Shown here: one piece after another, positions 32,726 to 41,522 of the stretch
How the letters are laid out: each line of letters starts with the position of its first letter
Position numbering within the stretch: position 1 is the stretch's first letter
Origin: Rhodococcus spelaei
GTDB taxonomy: Bacteria; Actinomycetota; Actinomycetes; Mycobacteriales; Mycobacteriaceae
Assembly (NCBI RefSeq): GCF_006704125.1
Contig: NZ_VIGH01000004.1
Location: 62,001-126,000 of the forward strand
Length of the DNA stretch: 64,000 nt
Reading direction: 5' to 3'
Position numbers and translations under genes: made by a program
The notes under the pieces: model-generated
What the model was told of the DNA's origin: nothing
Database searches by the model: none
What the model saw: only the letters and a program-made list of their open reading frames with translations

Positions 32726-32938
32726 ATGAGCAATCACGTGTACAGCGTCACCGAGGTGGTCGGGTCCTCGAAGAAAGGCATCGACGACGCGATCGCCGGG
32801 GCCGTGGCCAGGGCGAACGAGACGGTCCGGAACCTGGAGTGGTTCGAGGTCGTGCACACCCGCGGGCACATCGAGAACGGGAAGGTCGGGCATGTGCAGG
32901 TGACCCTCAAGCTGGGGTTCCGGCTCGACACCGAGTAG
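32726..32938 (+). CDS. Dodecin (flavin-binding small protein)
   Basis: 70 residues. The dodecin pattern is complete: [20 protein letters not shown], then [20 protein letters not shown] and [17 protein letters not shown]. Twelve subunits form a hollow sphere that binds FMN, FAD or CoA; the conserved Trp in LEWFEV stacks on the flavin. In actinobacteria it is thought to buffer FMN. The start follows GAGGATGAGTCG. It is a single-gene unit before ligC. Confidence 0.93.
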   Translation: MSNHVYSVTEVVGSSKKGIDDAIAGAVARANETVRNLEWFEVVHTRGHIENGKVGHVQVTLKLGFRLDTE

Positions 32939-33025
32939 TTCCGGGCTCGGTCACACCGACGCAGGCGCCTGGGCGGGGCGCGTGTTCGGCGCGCCGATCG
33001 GGCCGGGGTGGGTGACTATGGGTGG

Positions 33026-34096
33026 GTGGACCTGCCGCTGAGCCCGCCCCTCCAGCCGATGCTGGCCAAGGCCGCCGCGAGCGTGCCGGCACAGCCCGAC
33101 GGCGCCGAGCCCGAATGGTCGTACGAGCCGAAGTGGGACGGCTTCCGCGCCATCGTCTTCCGTGACGGCGACGAGGTGGTGCTCAGCTCCCGCAGCGGCA
33201 AGGACCTGGGCCGCTACTTCCCCGAGATGCTCGACGCGATCCGAGCCGAACTGCCCGACCGCTGCGTGCTCGACGGCGAACTGGTGGTCCCGCGCGAGGT
33301 GGACGGCCGCACCCGGTTGGACTGGGAGTCGCTGTCCGAGCGCATCCATCCGGCGGCCAGCCGCGTCACCCTGCTCGCCGAGCAGACGCCGTCGCAGCTG
33401 GTCGGCTTCGACCTCCTCGCGCTCGGCGACGACGACCTCACCGGCCGACCGTTCGCGGACCGTCGCGCCGCCCTGCTCGACGTGGTCGGCGGTGTTGAAT
33501 TGGCCGGCACCGCCGGCGGACCGTCCTGTCACGTCACCGCCGCGACCACCGATGCGGCGCTGGCTCAGCGGTGGTTCAGCGAGTTCGAGGGCGCCGGCCT
33601 GGACGGTGTGGTCGCGAAGAAGCTTGCCGGACAGTACCTTCCGAACAAGCGCGAGATGGTGAAGGTGAAGCACGCACGCACCGCGGACTGCGTGGTGATC
33701 GGGTACCGGCCGCACAAGAGCCAGCCGGGGATCGGCTCGATGCTGCTCGGCCTCTACGACGGCGACGACATGCACTTCATCGGCGGCGCTTCGGCTTTCA
33801 CCGCCGCGCGACGCGTCGAACTGCTCGACATCCTCGACCCGTTGCGTCTCGGCGAGGACGTCGTGCACGACGGCGAGGCCAGCCGGTGGGCGGCGGGCAA
33901 GGACCGCCAATGGGTGCCGCTGCGACCCGAACTGGTGGTGGAGGTGGCCTACGACCAGCTCGAGGGCGACAGGTTGCGGCACGTCGCCCGCTTCCTGCGC
34001 TGGCGACCGGACCGCGAGCCGCGGTCGTGTACCTACGAACAGCTGGAGGTTCCGGTGCGCTACGACCTGACCGACGTCCTCGCCGGGGGTAAGTGA
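33026..34096 (+). CDS. ligC: ATP-dependent DNA ligase, LigC type
   Basis: About 356 residues: adenylation domain with nucleotidyl-Lys in SYEPKWDGFRAI, motif III-like DGELVV, GLDGVVAKKLAGQYLPN (motif IV) and EMVKVKHARTADCV (motif V), followed by an OB-fold domain. It matches the size and motifs of mycobacterial LigC. The family seals 5'-phosphate nicks using ATP and acts in repair with Prim-PolC. The start is uncertain: GTG 33026 (VDLPLSPP) resembles LigC N-termini; GTG 33008 is also in frame. The next gene starts 1 base after its stop, so both are made together. Confidence 0.9.
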   Translation: MDLPLSPPLQPMLAKAAASVPAQPDGAEPEWSYEPKWDGFRAIVFRDGDEVVLSSRSGKDLGRYFPEMLDAIRAELPDRCVLDGELVVPREVDGRTRLDWESLSERIHPAASRVTLLAEQTPSQLVGFDLLALGDDDLTGRPFADRRAALLDVVGGVELAGTAGGPSCHVTAATTDAALAQRWFSEFEGAGLDGVVAKKLAGQYLPNKREMVKVKHARTADCVVIGYRPHKSQPGIGSMLLGLYDGDDMHFIGGASAFTAARRVELLDILDPLRLGEDVVHDGEASRWAAGKDRQWVPLRPELVVEVAYDQLEGDRLRHVARFLRWRPDREPRSCTYEQLEVPVRYDLTDVLAGGK

Positions 34097-34097
34097 C

Positions 34098-35138
34098 ATG
34101 GCGACGAAGGCACCGGCGATCGAACTGGACGTCGACGACATCGCGGTTCGCCTGTCGAGCCCGGACAAGGTGATGTTCCCGCAACTCGGCGCCGACGGCG
34201 GCACCAAACGGCATCTCGCCGAGTACTACCGCAGCGTCGCGACGTTCGACGGCGGCGGCATCATGACCGCGCTGCGGCAACGGCCCACGCACCTGCAGCG
34301 GTTCCCGGACGGCATCGAAGGTGAGGAGGTGTACCAGAAGCGTCTGCCGGCCAAGCGGCCCGAACACCTCGGCACGTGCACCGTGACGAACCCGAACGGA
34401 CGCACCGCCGACGCATTGCTGGTGCGTCACCCCGCCGACATCGTGTGGGCCGCGCAGATGGGCAATGTCACCTTCCACCCGTGGCCGGTGCGGTGCGCCG
34501 ACACCGACCGACCGGATGAGCTGCGGATCGACCTGGATCCGCAGCCCGGCACCGGCTTCGCGCAGGCGCGGGCGGTCGCGCTGGACCTGCTGGCACCGCT
34601 GCTCGACGAGCTGGGTCTGGTCGGCTACCCGAAGACCTCCGGCGGTCGCGGCGTGCACGTGTACGTGCGGATCGAGCCGCGCTGGGACTTCATCGAGGTG
34701 CGGCGCGCGGTGATCGCAATGGCCCGCGAGATCGAGCGGCGCGACCCGACCCGTGTGACCACCGCCTGGTGGAAGGAGGAACGCGGGGAGCGGATCTTCG
34801 TGGACTTCAACCAGACCGCGCGGGACAAGACGGTCGCGTCGGCCTACTCGGTGCGCAAGACCCCGCGGGCGACGGTGTCGACGCCCGTCACCTGGGCCGA
34901 GTTGGCGGACGTCGAACCGGACGACTTCACCATCGCCACGGTGCCCGACCTGCTCGCCCGCCGCGGTGACCCGGCCGCGGGCATCGACGCGGTCGTGCAC
35001 ACCCTGGACGGCCTGCTCGAGATGGCGGAGCGGGACGCGGCGAACGGGCTCGGGGACATGCCGTATCCGCCGCAGTACCCGAAGATGCCCGGGGAGCCGA
35101 AGCGGGTGCAGCCCAGCCGGGACCGGGACCGGAAGTAG
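34098..35138 (+). CDS. LigD-type polymerase/primase (Prim-PolC-like)
   Basis: 346 residues forming one archaeo-eukaryotic primase (PolDom) domain. Key residues seen: metal Asp pair in RIDLDPQPGTGF, substrate loop YPKTSGGRGVHVYVRI, third metal Asp in IFVDFNQTARD and VASAYSVRKTPRATVSTPV. It lacks the ligase and nuclease domains of full LigD. The LigC/Prim-PolC operon is known in mycobacteria, where Prim-PolC fills short gaps with ribonucleotides during excision repair and LigC seals. The gene order here supports the same function. Confidence 0.9.
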   Translation: MATKAPAIELDVDDIAVRLSSPDKVMFPQLGADGGTKRHLAEYYRSVATFDGGGIMTALRQRPTHLQRFPDGIEGEEVYQKRLPAKRPEHLGTCTVTNPNGRTADALLVRHPADIVWAAQMGNVTFHPWPVRCADTDRPDELRIDLDPQPGTGFAQARAVALDLLAPLLDELGLVGYPKTSGGRGVHVYVRIEPRWDFIEVRRAVIAMAREIERRDPTRVTTAWWKEERGERIFVDFNQTARDKTVASAYSVRKTPRATVSTPVTWAELADVEPDDFTIATVPDLLARRGDPAAGIDAVVHTLDGLLEMAERDAANGLGDMPYPPQYPKMPGEPKRVQPSRDRDRK

Positions 35139-35235
35139 CCGTCTTCGGGCCACGTCCACCGTATTTCGACAGTAGGCTCAGCATCGGCAAGGCATCGTCA
35201 CACGGCAGTTCACGCGCGAACCTTCGGAGGATGAG

Positions 35236-35823
35236 ATGACCGAGAGCCCTATCGTCGAGAGCAACGAGGCGATCCTGCGGATCGCCAAGGACGTGTGGTG
35301 GATGCTGCTGGTGCGCGGCATCGTCGCCGTGATCTTCGGCATCGTCGCGATCGCGTGGCCGCACGCGACTGTCAAGGTGTTGATCGTCGTGGTCGGTGTG
35401 TTCTGGATCGTCGACGGGGTGACCTCGGCGGTCCGGGCGATCCAGGCCCGCAAGGTCGTGCAGAGCTGGGTGTGGTGGCTGGCCGCCGCCGTCGTCTCGG
35501 TGGCGGCGGGCATCGTCCTGTTCGCCTGGCCCGCCTTGACCGCACTGGCCTTCGCGTACCTGATGGGATTCTGGGCGATTCTCGTCGGCATCCTCGAGGT
35601 GATCGGCGCGTTCCAGGTGATGGCGAACGGTGGGCAGTGGATCGGGGCGATGGTGGCCGGCGTCCTCGCCGTCCTGTTCGGCCTGGTCCTGTTGATCTGG
35701 CCCGGCTCCGGTATCACCGGCCTCATGTGGCTCGTCGGTGGGTTCGCCATCCTGTTCGGAATCCTCTTCCTGGTCAGCGCCTTCCAGGTGCGGTCCGCAG
35801 CCAAACGCGCCGGCGTCGTCTGA
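35236..35823 (+). CDS. HdeD-family membrane protein
   Basis: 195 residues, six predicted membrane helices in three similar pairs: GIVAVIFGIVAIAWPHATVK, then VVSVAAGIVLFAWPALTALA and GVLAVLFGLVLLIWPGSGIT, each ending in the W-P motif typical of HdeD/DUF308 proteins. In E. coli HdeD is linked to acid resistance; the role in actinobacteria is unproven. The ATG follows GGAGGATGAG. It is 4 bases upstream of the serine hydrolase gene and may be co-transcribed with it. Confidence 0.85.
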   Translation: MTESPIVESNEAILRIAKDVWWMLLVRGIVAVIFGIVAIAWPHATVKVLIVVVGVFWIVDGVTSAVRAIQARKVVQSWVWWLAAAVVSVAAGIVLFAWPALTALAFAYLMGFWAILVGILEVIGAFQVMANGGQWIGAMVAGVLAVLFGLVLLIWPGSGITGLMWLVGGFAILFGILFLVSAFQVRSAAKRAGVV

Positions 35824-35827
35824 GCCG

Positions 35828-37039
35828 ATGGTCGAGCGGTCGGCGCGCATCCACTCGTTCGGCGATGCCTCGCGGCCGCCGACGCAGATGCACGTCGACC
35901 CTCGCTTCCTGCCGCTCGCGGACGCCTTCTTCGAGCTGTACCGAACCCGGGACAACGGCGGCGGTGCGCTCGCGGCGTACCTGAACGGTGAACTGGTGCT
36001 CGACATCTGGGCTGGGTGGGCGGACCGCGACCGGCGCTGGACGCGGGACACGATGGCGTTGTCCTTCTCCACCGGAAAGGGTGTCGCGAGCACCGCTGCG
36101 CATCGCCTCGCGGAGCGTGGCGTGCTGGTGTACGACGAACCGGTCGCCAGCTACTGGCCTGAGTTCGCGGCCGCAGGCAAAGAGCGAATCACCGTGCGGG
36201 ACATGCTCACCCATCGAGCAGGTTTGCACCGGGTGCGGGGTCTGGTACCGGGACGGCGCGGCCTGCTCGACTACGACGCCGTGGTCGCCGCGCTGGCCGC
36301 CGCCGCCCCCGATACCCGTCGGCTGCGAGCTCCCGGCTACCACGCGGTCACCTTCGGTTGGCTCGTCGCCGAGACGGTCACCCGAGCCACCGGGAGGGAC
36401 TTCGTCGACGTGGTGCGCGACGAGATCGCGAAACCGTTGGGGGTCGGTGACTTCTGGTATCGAGTGCCCGCGGACCAGCGTGGCCGGATCGCGAAGCTGT
36501 TCCCGCACATCGCGCCCGGCGGGGTGCCGTGGGAACTGACGTCATCGGTGCTGTCACGGGTGCGCCCGTTGCGCGGGCTCGCCGAGGCGGCCATGCCGGA
36601 CGGTTTCGACGAACTGGTCCGCGACCCCGCCGTGCACGATGCGGTGATGCCGGGCTGGAACGGGGTGTTCACCGCGCGGGCGCTGGCCAGGATGTACGGG
36701 GCGATCGCCAACGGCGGCGCGATCGACGGCGTGCAGTTCCTGGCGCCGGAGACCATCGCGCAGATGGGAACCGTGCAGACCCGCGGACGCGACTACGTGC
36801 TCGGTGCGCCGGTGAACTGGCGCCTGGGCTACCACCCGGTGATCGTCGCCAACCGGGTCCAGCCGCGGCGCGCGTTCGGGCACTACGGCGTCGGGGGCTC
36901 CGGTGCCTACGCCGATCCCGACAGCGGGTTGTCGCTGGCGTTCGTCACCAACCGGATGGGCAACGCGCTCACGGCCCTCGGTGATCTGCGGTTGGCCCGC
37001 CTCGGCGCGAAGGCGCAGGCGATCACGGCCCGAATCTGA
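35828..37039 (+). CDS. Serine hydrolase of the beta-lactamase/esterase family
   Basis: 403 residues, class C beta-lactamase fold (EstB/LipE-type). The catalytic Ser-x-x-Lys is in ALSFSTGKGVAST (about residue 85); a YHAVTFGWL segment supplies the Tyr; a late HYGVGGSGAYADP segment corresponds to the third motif. There is no signal peptide, so it is probably a cytosolic esterase or peptidase rather than a true beta-lactamase. Mycobacterial relatives are annotated as lipases or esterases LipE/LipL. The start at 35828 lies 4 bases after the HdeD stop. A palindromic element follows its stop by 32 bases. Confidence 0.85.
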   Translation: MVERSARIHSFGDASRPPTQMHVDPRFLPLADAFFELYRTRDNGGGALAAYLNGELVLDIWAGWADRDRRWTRDTMALSFSTGKGVASTAAHRLAERGVLVYDEPVASYWPEFAAAGKERITVRDMLTHRAGLHRVRGLVPGRRGLLDYDAVVAALAAAAPDTRRLRAPGYHAVTFGWLVAETVTRATGRDFVDVVRDEIAKPLGVGDFWYRVPADQRGRIAKLFPHIAPGGVPWELTSSVLSRVRPLRGLAEAAMPDGFDELVRDPAVHDAVMPGWNGVFTARALARMYGAIANGGAIDGVQFLAPETIAQMGTVQTRGRDYVLGAPVNWRLGYHPVIVANRVQPRRAFGHYGVGGSGAYADPDSGLSLAFVTNRMGNALTALGDLRLARLGAKAQAITARI

Positions 37040-37071
37040 GCTTCCGGTCCGTCTCGCCGCCCACACCGCAG

Positions 37072-37123
37072 CTGTCGCCGTCACGCCCGTTCTGCACGGA
37101 CAGAACGGTTGTGACCGCCGCAG
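37072..37123. repeat. Dispersed CTGTCGC palindromic element, copy A
   Basis: 52 bases; the arms CTGTCGCCGTCACGCCCGTT and following bases pair with the right arm at 19 of 23 positions around a 6-base loop. The same length and termini recur at 62061-62112, and the left arm at 57201. It lies between the serine hydrolase stop and the P450 start, so it could serve as a terminator; recurrence suggests a mobile or REP-like origin. Confidence 0.7.
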
Positions 37124-37184
37124 AAGGGGTGAGCGGATCGAGTCCAGGTGTGAACCGAACCGTCCACCGCGTCGTGTCCCGTAC

Positions 37185-38522
37185 ATGGATCAGCGCACGG
37201 CACCGCCGCATCCGCGCCCGGTCGCGTTGCATGCGGCCGTCGGCGCCCTCGACCTGGACCGCTACCTGCGCTGGCGCCGGGACCGCGACGGCGACCCCTT
37301 CCGGCTCGCCATCCCGAGTTTCGGCGAAACCCTGTTCACGGGCACAGCGGACGGCGCCGAAGAACTCTTCCGACTGTCCCCGGGACTGTCGACGCCGCCG
37401 CTGCCGAATCCCATCGATCCGTTGGTCGGCGCGAACTCGCTCATCCTGCTCGCGGGCGACCGGCATCGCCGCGAACGCAGACTCATGCTGCCCGCCCTGC
37501 ACGGGAACCGGATGCGCGAGTACGGCCAGATCGCGGTCGACGCCGCGCGCGAGGAGATGAACGGCTGGGTGCCGGGCGTCCCGATCCGGGTCCGCGAATG
37601 CGCCCGGGCCGTCACCCTCACCGTGATCGTGCGAGCAGTGTTCGGCGTGACCGACCGGACCCGTCGCGACGAGTACGCCCGCGTGGTGACCGGATTCCTC
37701 GCTTCGTACGGACTGCCGCTGGTGCTGGCGCCCGCGCTGCGGCGACCACTGCGCGGGCGCGGTCTCTGGTCCCGGTTCGTCGCGCAGCGGTCCCGGTTCG
37801 ACGCGCTGCTCGCCGAGGAGGTCCGGGGCCGCCGGGAGCGCGGCGGCACCGGCGGCGACATCCTCACCATGCTGATGGACGCGCGCTACGAGGACGGCAC
37901 CGGCATCGACAGCGCCGACCTGGTCGAGGAGCTGCGCACTCTCCTGGTCGCGGGGCACGAGACCACCGCCACCTCGGTCACCTGGGCGCTGTGTCATCTG
38001 CACCGCGAGCCGCGGGTGCGGGCCCGACTACTCGCCGAACTCGACGCTGCGCGACCCGACCCCGCACCCGGCGACCTGGCCGCGTTGCCGTACCTCGGAG
38101 CGGTCTGCCAGGAGGTGCTCAGGCTGCACCCGGCCGTTCCCGTCGTGCTCCGCCGGATGACCGGTCCCGCCGTGCTGCGGGGGGTGCGCCTCGACGCGGG
38201 TGACACCGCGGGGGTGGCACTGGGCCTGCTGCACTCGGACACCAGTGTCTTCCCGGATCCCGGACGCTTCGACCCGGACCGGTTTCTGGGCCGGCACCAC
38301 TCGCCCTACGAGTACGCACCGTTCGGCGGTGGGCACCGTCGTTGCGTCGGTGCCGCGTTCGCCGAGTACGAGATGCGGATCGTGCTGGGCACGATCATGT
38401 CGGAAGCACGCCTCCGGATGCCGGACCGGGACCGTCGCCGGCCGCCACCGGTCGCGGTGCCGCACGACATCGCGACCGGCCCGCGCCGCCCGGTGGTGCT
38501 GGACTATCTAGGCCCGCGCTGA
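37185..38522 (+). CDS. Cytochrome P450
   Basis: 445 residues with all core motifs: I-helix oxygen-activation AGHETTATS, K-helix EVLRLHPA (ExxR), and the heme loop FGGGHRRCVGAAFAEYE with the thiolate Cys. It resembles bacterial P450s of the CYP110/CYP135-138 type common in mycolata. It needs ferredoxin and a reductase for electrons; none is adjacent. The ATG at 37185 is chosen since the domain begins soon after (RPVALHAAVGALDLDRYLRW). The substrate is unknown. The CTGTCGC palindrome separates it from the hydrolase gene. Confidence 0.92.
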   Translation: MDQRTAPPHPRPVALHAAVGALDLDRYLRWRRDRDGDPFRLAIPSFGETLFTGTADGAEELFRLSPGLSTPPLPNPIDPLVGANSLILLAGDRHRRERRLMLPALHGNRMREYGQIAVDAAREEMNGWVPGVPIRVRECARAVTLTVIVRAVFGVTDRTRRDEYARVVTGFLASYGLPLVLAPALRRPLRGRGLWSRFVAQRSRFDALLAEEVRGRRERGGTGGDILTMLMDARYEDGTGIDSADLVEELRTLLVAGHETTATSVTWALCHLHREPRVRARLLAELDAARPDPAPGDLAALPYLGAVCQEVLRLHPAVPVVLRRMTGPAVLRGVRLDAGDTAGVALGLLHSDTSVFPDPGRFDPDRFLGRHHSPYEYAPFGGGHRRCVGAAFAEYEMRIVLGTIMSEARLRMPDRDRRRPPPVAVPHDIATGPRRPVVLDYLGPR

Positions 38523-38641
38523 CGGGTCGCTACCATGGCGTCGATGGCAAACGGTCGTCGACGCGCCGCGGAGTGACGTCCGCGGCGTCCGCGTGTGTGG
38601 GGGTCCACGCGGCGGCGTAGTGAACGGACGGGGAGAGCACC

Positions 38642-39556
38642 TTGGGTACGACGAGAATGTCCGCGCGGATCGCGCTCGCGCTGGTCGGGACGGCCGCGGC
38701 AGCGACGGCGCTGGTGGCACCCGCGCAGGCGGCGCCGCTGTTCCCCGGCGGACCCGAACTCCCGACGCTGCCGCAGTTACAGCTCCCGACCATCCCGGGA
38801 CTGCCCGCACCCGCACCTCTCGCCCCGGCCGAACCCGTCGTGGGGCCGGCGAACTTCTCCGCGCCGAGCCTGAACCCCGCCGACGGCGAGGTCGTCGGAG
38901 TGGCGCAGCCGATCATCATCCGGTTCAAGGAGAACATCGAGGACCGCGCGACGGCCGAGCGGGCCGTCAAGATCACCACCACCCCGAAGGTGGAGGGCGG
39001 TCACTTCTACTGGACCAGCAACAGTCAGGTGCGCTGGCGGCCGGAGGGGTTCTGGCCTGCGAACACCGATGTCGTGGTCGAGGCGGGCGGCTCGCGCTCG
39101 GCCTTCCACATCGGCGACGCGGTGGTCACGACGGCGGACGACGTCACCAAACAGATCACCGTCACTCGCAACGGTGAGGTGGTCAAGACGATGCCCACCT
39201 CGATGGGCAAGACCGGCCACGAGACCCCGAACGGCACCTACATCGTCGGCGAGAAGTTCCGCGACATGTACATGGACTCGTCCACCTACGGGGTTCCGGT
39301 GGACTCGCCGGAGGGGTATCGCACCTACGTCGAGTACGCGACGCGCATCTCGTACAGCGGCATCTTCGTGCACGCCGCCCCGTGGTCGGAGAACCAGCAG
39401 GGCTACAGCAACGCCAGTCACGGATGCCTGAACGTGAGCACCGAGGACGGCAAGTGGTTCTTCGAGAACGCGCGCAAGGGTGACCCGGTGGTCGTCATCA
39501 ACACCAGCGGCGGGACCCTCGACGGGCACGACGGCTTGGGGGACTGGAACCTCTAG
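38642..39556 (+). CDS. L,D-transpeptidase (YkuD) with Ig-like domain
   Basis: 304 residues, exported. Signal peptide about 1-31 ([20 protein letters not shown]), Pro-rich linker, an Ig-like domain with [20 protein letters not shown] and [15 protein letters not shown], then a YkuD catalytic domain with [14 protein letters not shown] and the active site FVHAAPW...SHGCLNVS (His and Cys). It forms 3-3 cross-links in peptidoglycan outside the membrane, as the Ldt enzymes of mycobacteria do, and is a carbapenem target class. A TTG at 38642 is taken as start because GGGGAG lies 6 bases upstream; ATG 38657 is the alternative. Confidence 0.9.
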   Translation: MGTTRMSARIALALVGTAAAATALVAPAQAAPLFPGGPELPTLPQLQLPTIPGLPAPAPLAPAEPVVGPANFSAPSLNPADGEVVGVAQPIIIRFKENIEDRATAERAVKITTTPKVEGGHFYWTSNSQVRWRPEGFWPANTDVVVEAGGSRSAFHIGDAVVTTADDVTKQITVTRNGEVVKTMPTSMGKTGHETPNGTYIVGEKFRDMYMDSSTYGVPVDSPEGYRTYVEYATRISYSGIFVHAAPWSENQQGYSNASHGCLNVSTEDGKWFFENARKGDPVVVINTSGGTLDGHDGLGDWNL

Positions 39557-39634
39557 CGTCGAATTTGTCGTGAGTTAAGTCGGATTCGTCCTCCGCGTAA
39601 CCGGTCGGTCGCTAGCGGACATCACGATTCCGCG

Positions 39635-40567
39635 GTGAGATCGAGTCCCCAACGAACACTGCCCGAGACGGGCCCGCGCAGCTTCTTCGGTAGGCCGTGG
39701 GGTGACTACGCGTTGTTCCTGGTGCTTGTGGGGCCGAACGTCGCGCTGCTGATCGCGTTCACCTATCGTCCGCTCCTGGACAACATCCGACTGTCGTTCT
39801 TCGACTGGAACATTTCCGAGCCGACCGCCACCTTCGTCGGCCTCTCGAACTACCGCGAGTGGTGGGGGCGGTCGGACAGCTGGCAAATCGTCACCAACAC
39901 CGTGGTCTTCACCCTCGCCGCGGTCGTCGGCAGCATGGTGCTCGGACTGGCTCTGGCACTACTGCTGGATCGAAACATGAAGGGCCGCAACCTGGTCCGA
40001 TCTGCAGTGTTTGCGCCCTTCGTGATCTCCGGCGCGGCGGTCGGTGTGGCATTCCAGTTCGTCTTCGACCCGCACTTCGGCCTCATCCAGGATCTGGCCC
40101 ACCGGCTCGGATTTGGCTCGGTACCCGACTTCTATCAGGATCCGCACTGGGCGATGTTCATGGTGACCGTGACCTACCTGTGGAAGAACCTCGGGTACGC
40201 CTTCGTCATCTATCTCGCTGCGCTGCAGGGAGTTCGCAAGGAGCTGATGGAGGCCGCGGAGATCGACGGCGCGGGGCGCTGGACCACCTTCCGTCGTGTC
40301 CTGCTGCCGCAGCTTCGTCCGACCACCTTCTTCCTGTCCATCACGGTGCTGCTGAACTCACTGCAGGTCTTCGACATCATCAACGTGATGACTCGAGGCG
40401 GCCCGCTCGGGACCGGTACCACCACGATGGTTTTCCAGGTGTACGAGGAGTCGTTCCGAAACTTCCGTGCGGGGTACGGCGCCACCGTGGCGACCATCCT
40501 GTTCCTGGTTCTGCTGGTGATCACGGCCTTTCAGGTCCGCGTCATGGACAGGAGTGAGCACCGGTGA
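39635..40567 (+). CDS. ugpA: ABC sugar-phosphate transporter permease (UgpA-like)
   Basis: 310 residues, six membrane helices, MalF/UgpA type. The cytoplasmic EAA loop is MEAAEIDGAGRWTTFRRVLL. The gene order permease, permease, binding protein, ATPase is that of mycobacterial ugpA-E-B-C, which imports glycerophosphocholine-type compounds; related sugar importers share the layout, so the substrate is provisional. The GTG start at 39635 lacks a strong ribosome site and may be revised by a few codons. The stop overlaps the next start (GTGA). Confidence 0.85.
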   Translation: MRSSPQRTLPETGPRSFFGRPWGDYALFLVLVGPNVALLIAFTYRPLLDNIRLSFFDWNISEPTATFVGLSNYREWWGRSDSWQIVTNTVVFTLAAVVGSMVLGLALALLLDRNMKGRNLVRSAVFAPFVISGAAVGVAFQFVFDPHFGLIQDLAHRLGFGSVPDFYQDPHWAMFMVTVTYLWKNLGYAFVIYLAALQGVRKELMEAAEIDGAGRWTTFRRVLLPQLRPTTFFLSITVLLNSLQVFDIINVMTRGGPLGTGTTTMVFQVYEESFRNFRAGYGATVATILFLVLLVITAFQVRVMDRSEHR

Positions 40568-41463
40568 CGACTGTGTTGACCAGGCCGCCCAGCGAGGCCG
40601 ACGCCCCCGTCGTCGAGCGCGTGGCCGGGTCCGTGAGTCGACGCGAGCGCTGGATCCGGGTCCTCGGATACCTGGCGATGGCCGTGGCGCTGGTGATGAT
40701 CGGACTGCCGCTGGTGTGGATCCTGCTCACCTCCTTCAAGGAGCGGCCGGACATCTACAACCAGCCCGCGACCTGGTGGCCGCGGCCCTTCCATCCCCAG
40801 AACTACACCGAGGCAACGCAATCGGTTCCGTTCTGGACCTACCTCCGAAACTCGCTGGTCATCACCTCGGTGCTGGCGGTGGTCAAGTTCGGCCTCGGTG
40901 TGCTCAGTGCATTCGGCTTGGTGTTTCTGCGGTTCCCCGGCAAGTCCGCGCTCTTCCTGCTGATCATTGCCGCGTTGATGGTGCCGAACCAGATCACCGT
41001 CATCTCCAACTATGCGTTGGTCGCTGAGCTCGGGTGGCGAAATACATTCGCGGGCATCATTATTCCTCTGGCAGGTGTCGCCTTCGGGACGTTCCTGATG
41101 CGCAACCACTTTCTCTCCATCCCGCCCGAGATCATCGAGGCCGCGAGGATGGACGGCGCCGGCAACTGGCGTCTGCTCTGGCGAGTGGTCCTGCCGGTGT
41201 CGGGGCCGACGATGGTGGCCTTCGCTGTCATCGTCGTGGTCAACGAGTGGAACGAATACCTCTGGCCCTTCCTGATGTCCGACGACTCGTCGGTGGCTCC
41301 CCTGCCGGTCGGACTGACGCAGTTGCAGAACAACGACGGCCTCACCAATTGGGGCCCGGTGATGGCGGGCACGGTGCTCACCATGCTGCCAATCCTGGTG
41401 GTATTCCTCGTGTTGCAGCGGCACATGATCAAGGGCCTCACCTCCGGCGCGGTCAAAGGCTGA
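40564..41463 (+). CDS. ugpE: ABC sugar-phosphate transporter permease (UgpE-like)
   Basis: 299 residues, six membrane helices, MalG/UgpE type. The first helix is LAMAVALVMIGLPLVWILLT, followed by the family SFKERPDIY loop. The EAA motif reads IIEAARMDGAGNWRLLWRVV. The GTG start at 40564 is preceded by AGGAGTGAGCACCG and overlaps the UgpA stop, so the two permeases are translated together as the heterodimeric channel. Confidence 0.87.
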   Translation: MTTVLTRPPSEADAPVVERVAGSVSRRERWIRVLGYLAMAVALVMIGLPLVWILLTSFKERPDIYNQPATWWPRPFHPQNYTEATQSVPFWTYLRNSLVITSVLAVVKFGLGVLSAFGLVFLRFPGKSALFLLIIAALMVPNQITVISNYALVAELGWRNTFAGIIIPLAGVAFGTFLMRNHFLSIPPEIIEAARMDGAGNWRLLWRVVLPVSGPTMVAFAVIVVVNEWNEYLWPFLMSDDSSVAPLPVGLTQLQNNDGLTNWGPVMAGTVLTMLPILVVFLVLQRHMIKGLTSGAVKG

Positions 41464-41522
41464 CGACCGCTACGGCGTTTTCCCGCAGTGCATTCCCTCC
41501 ATACACAGTCAGGAGCTGACAG

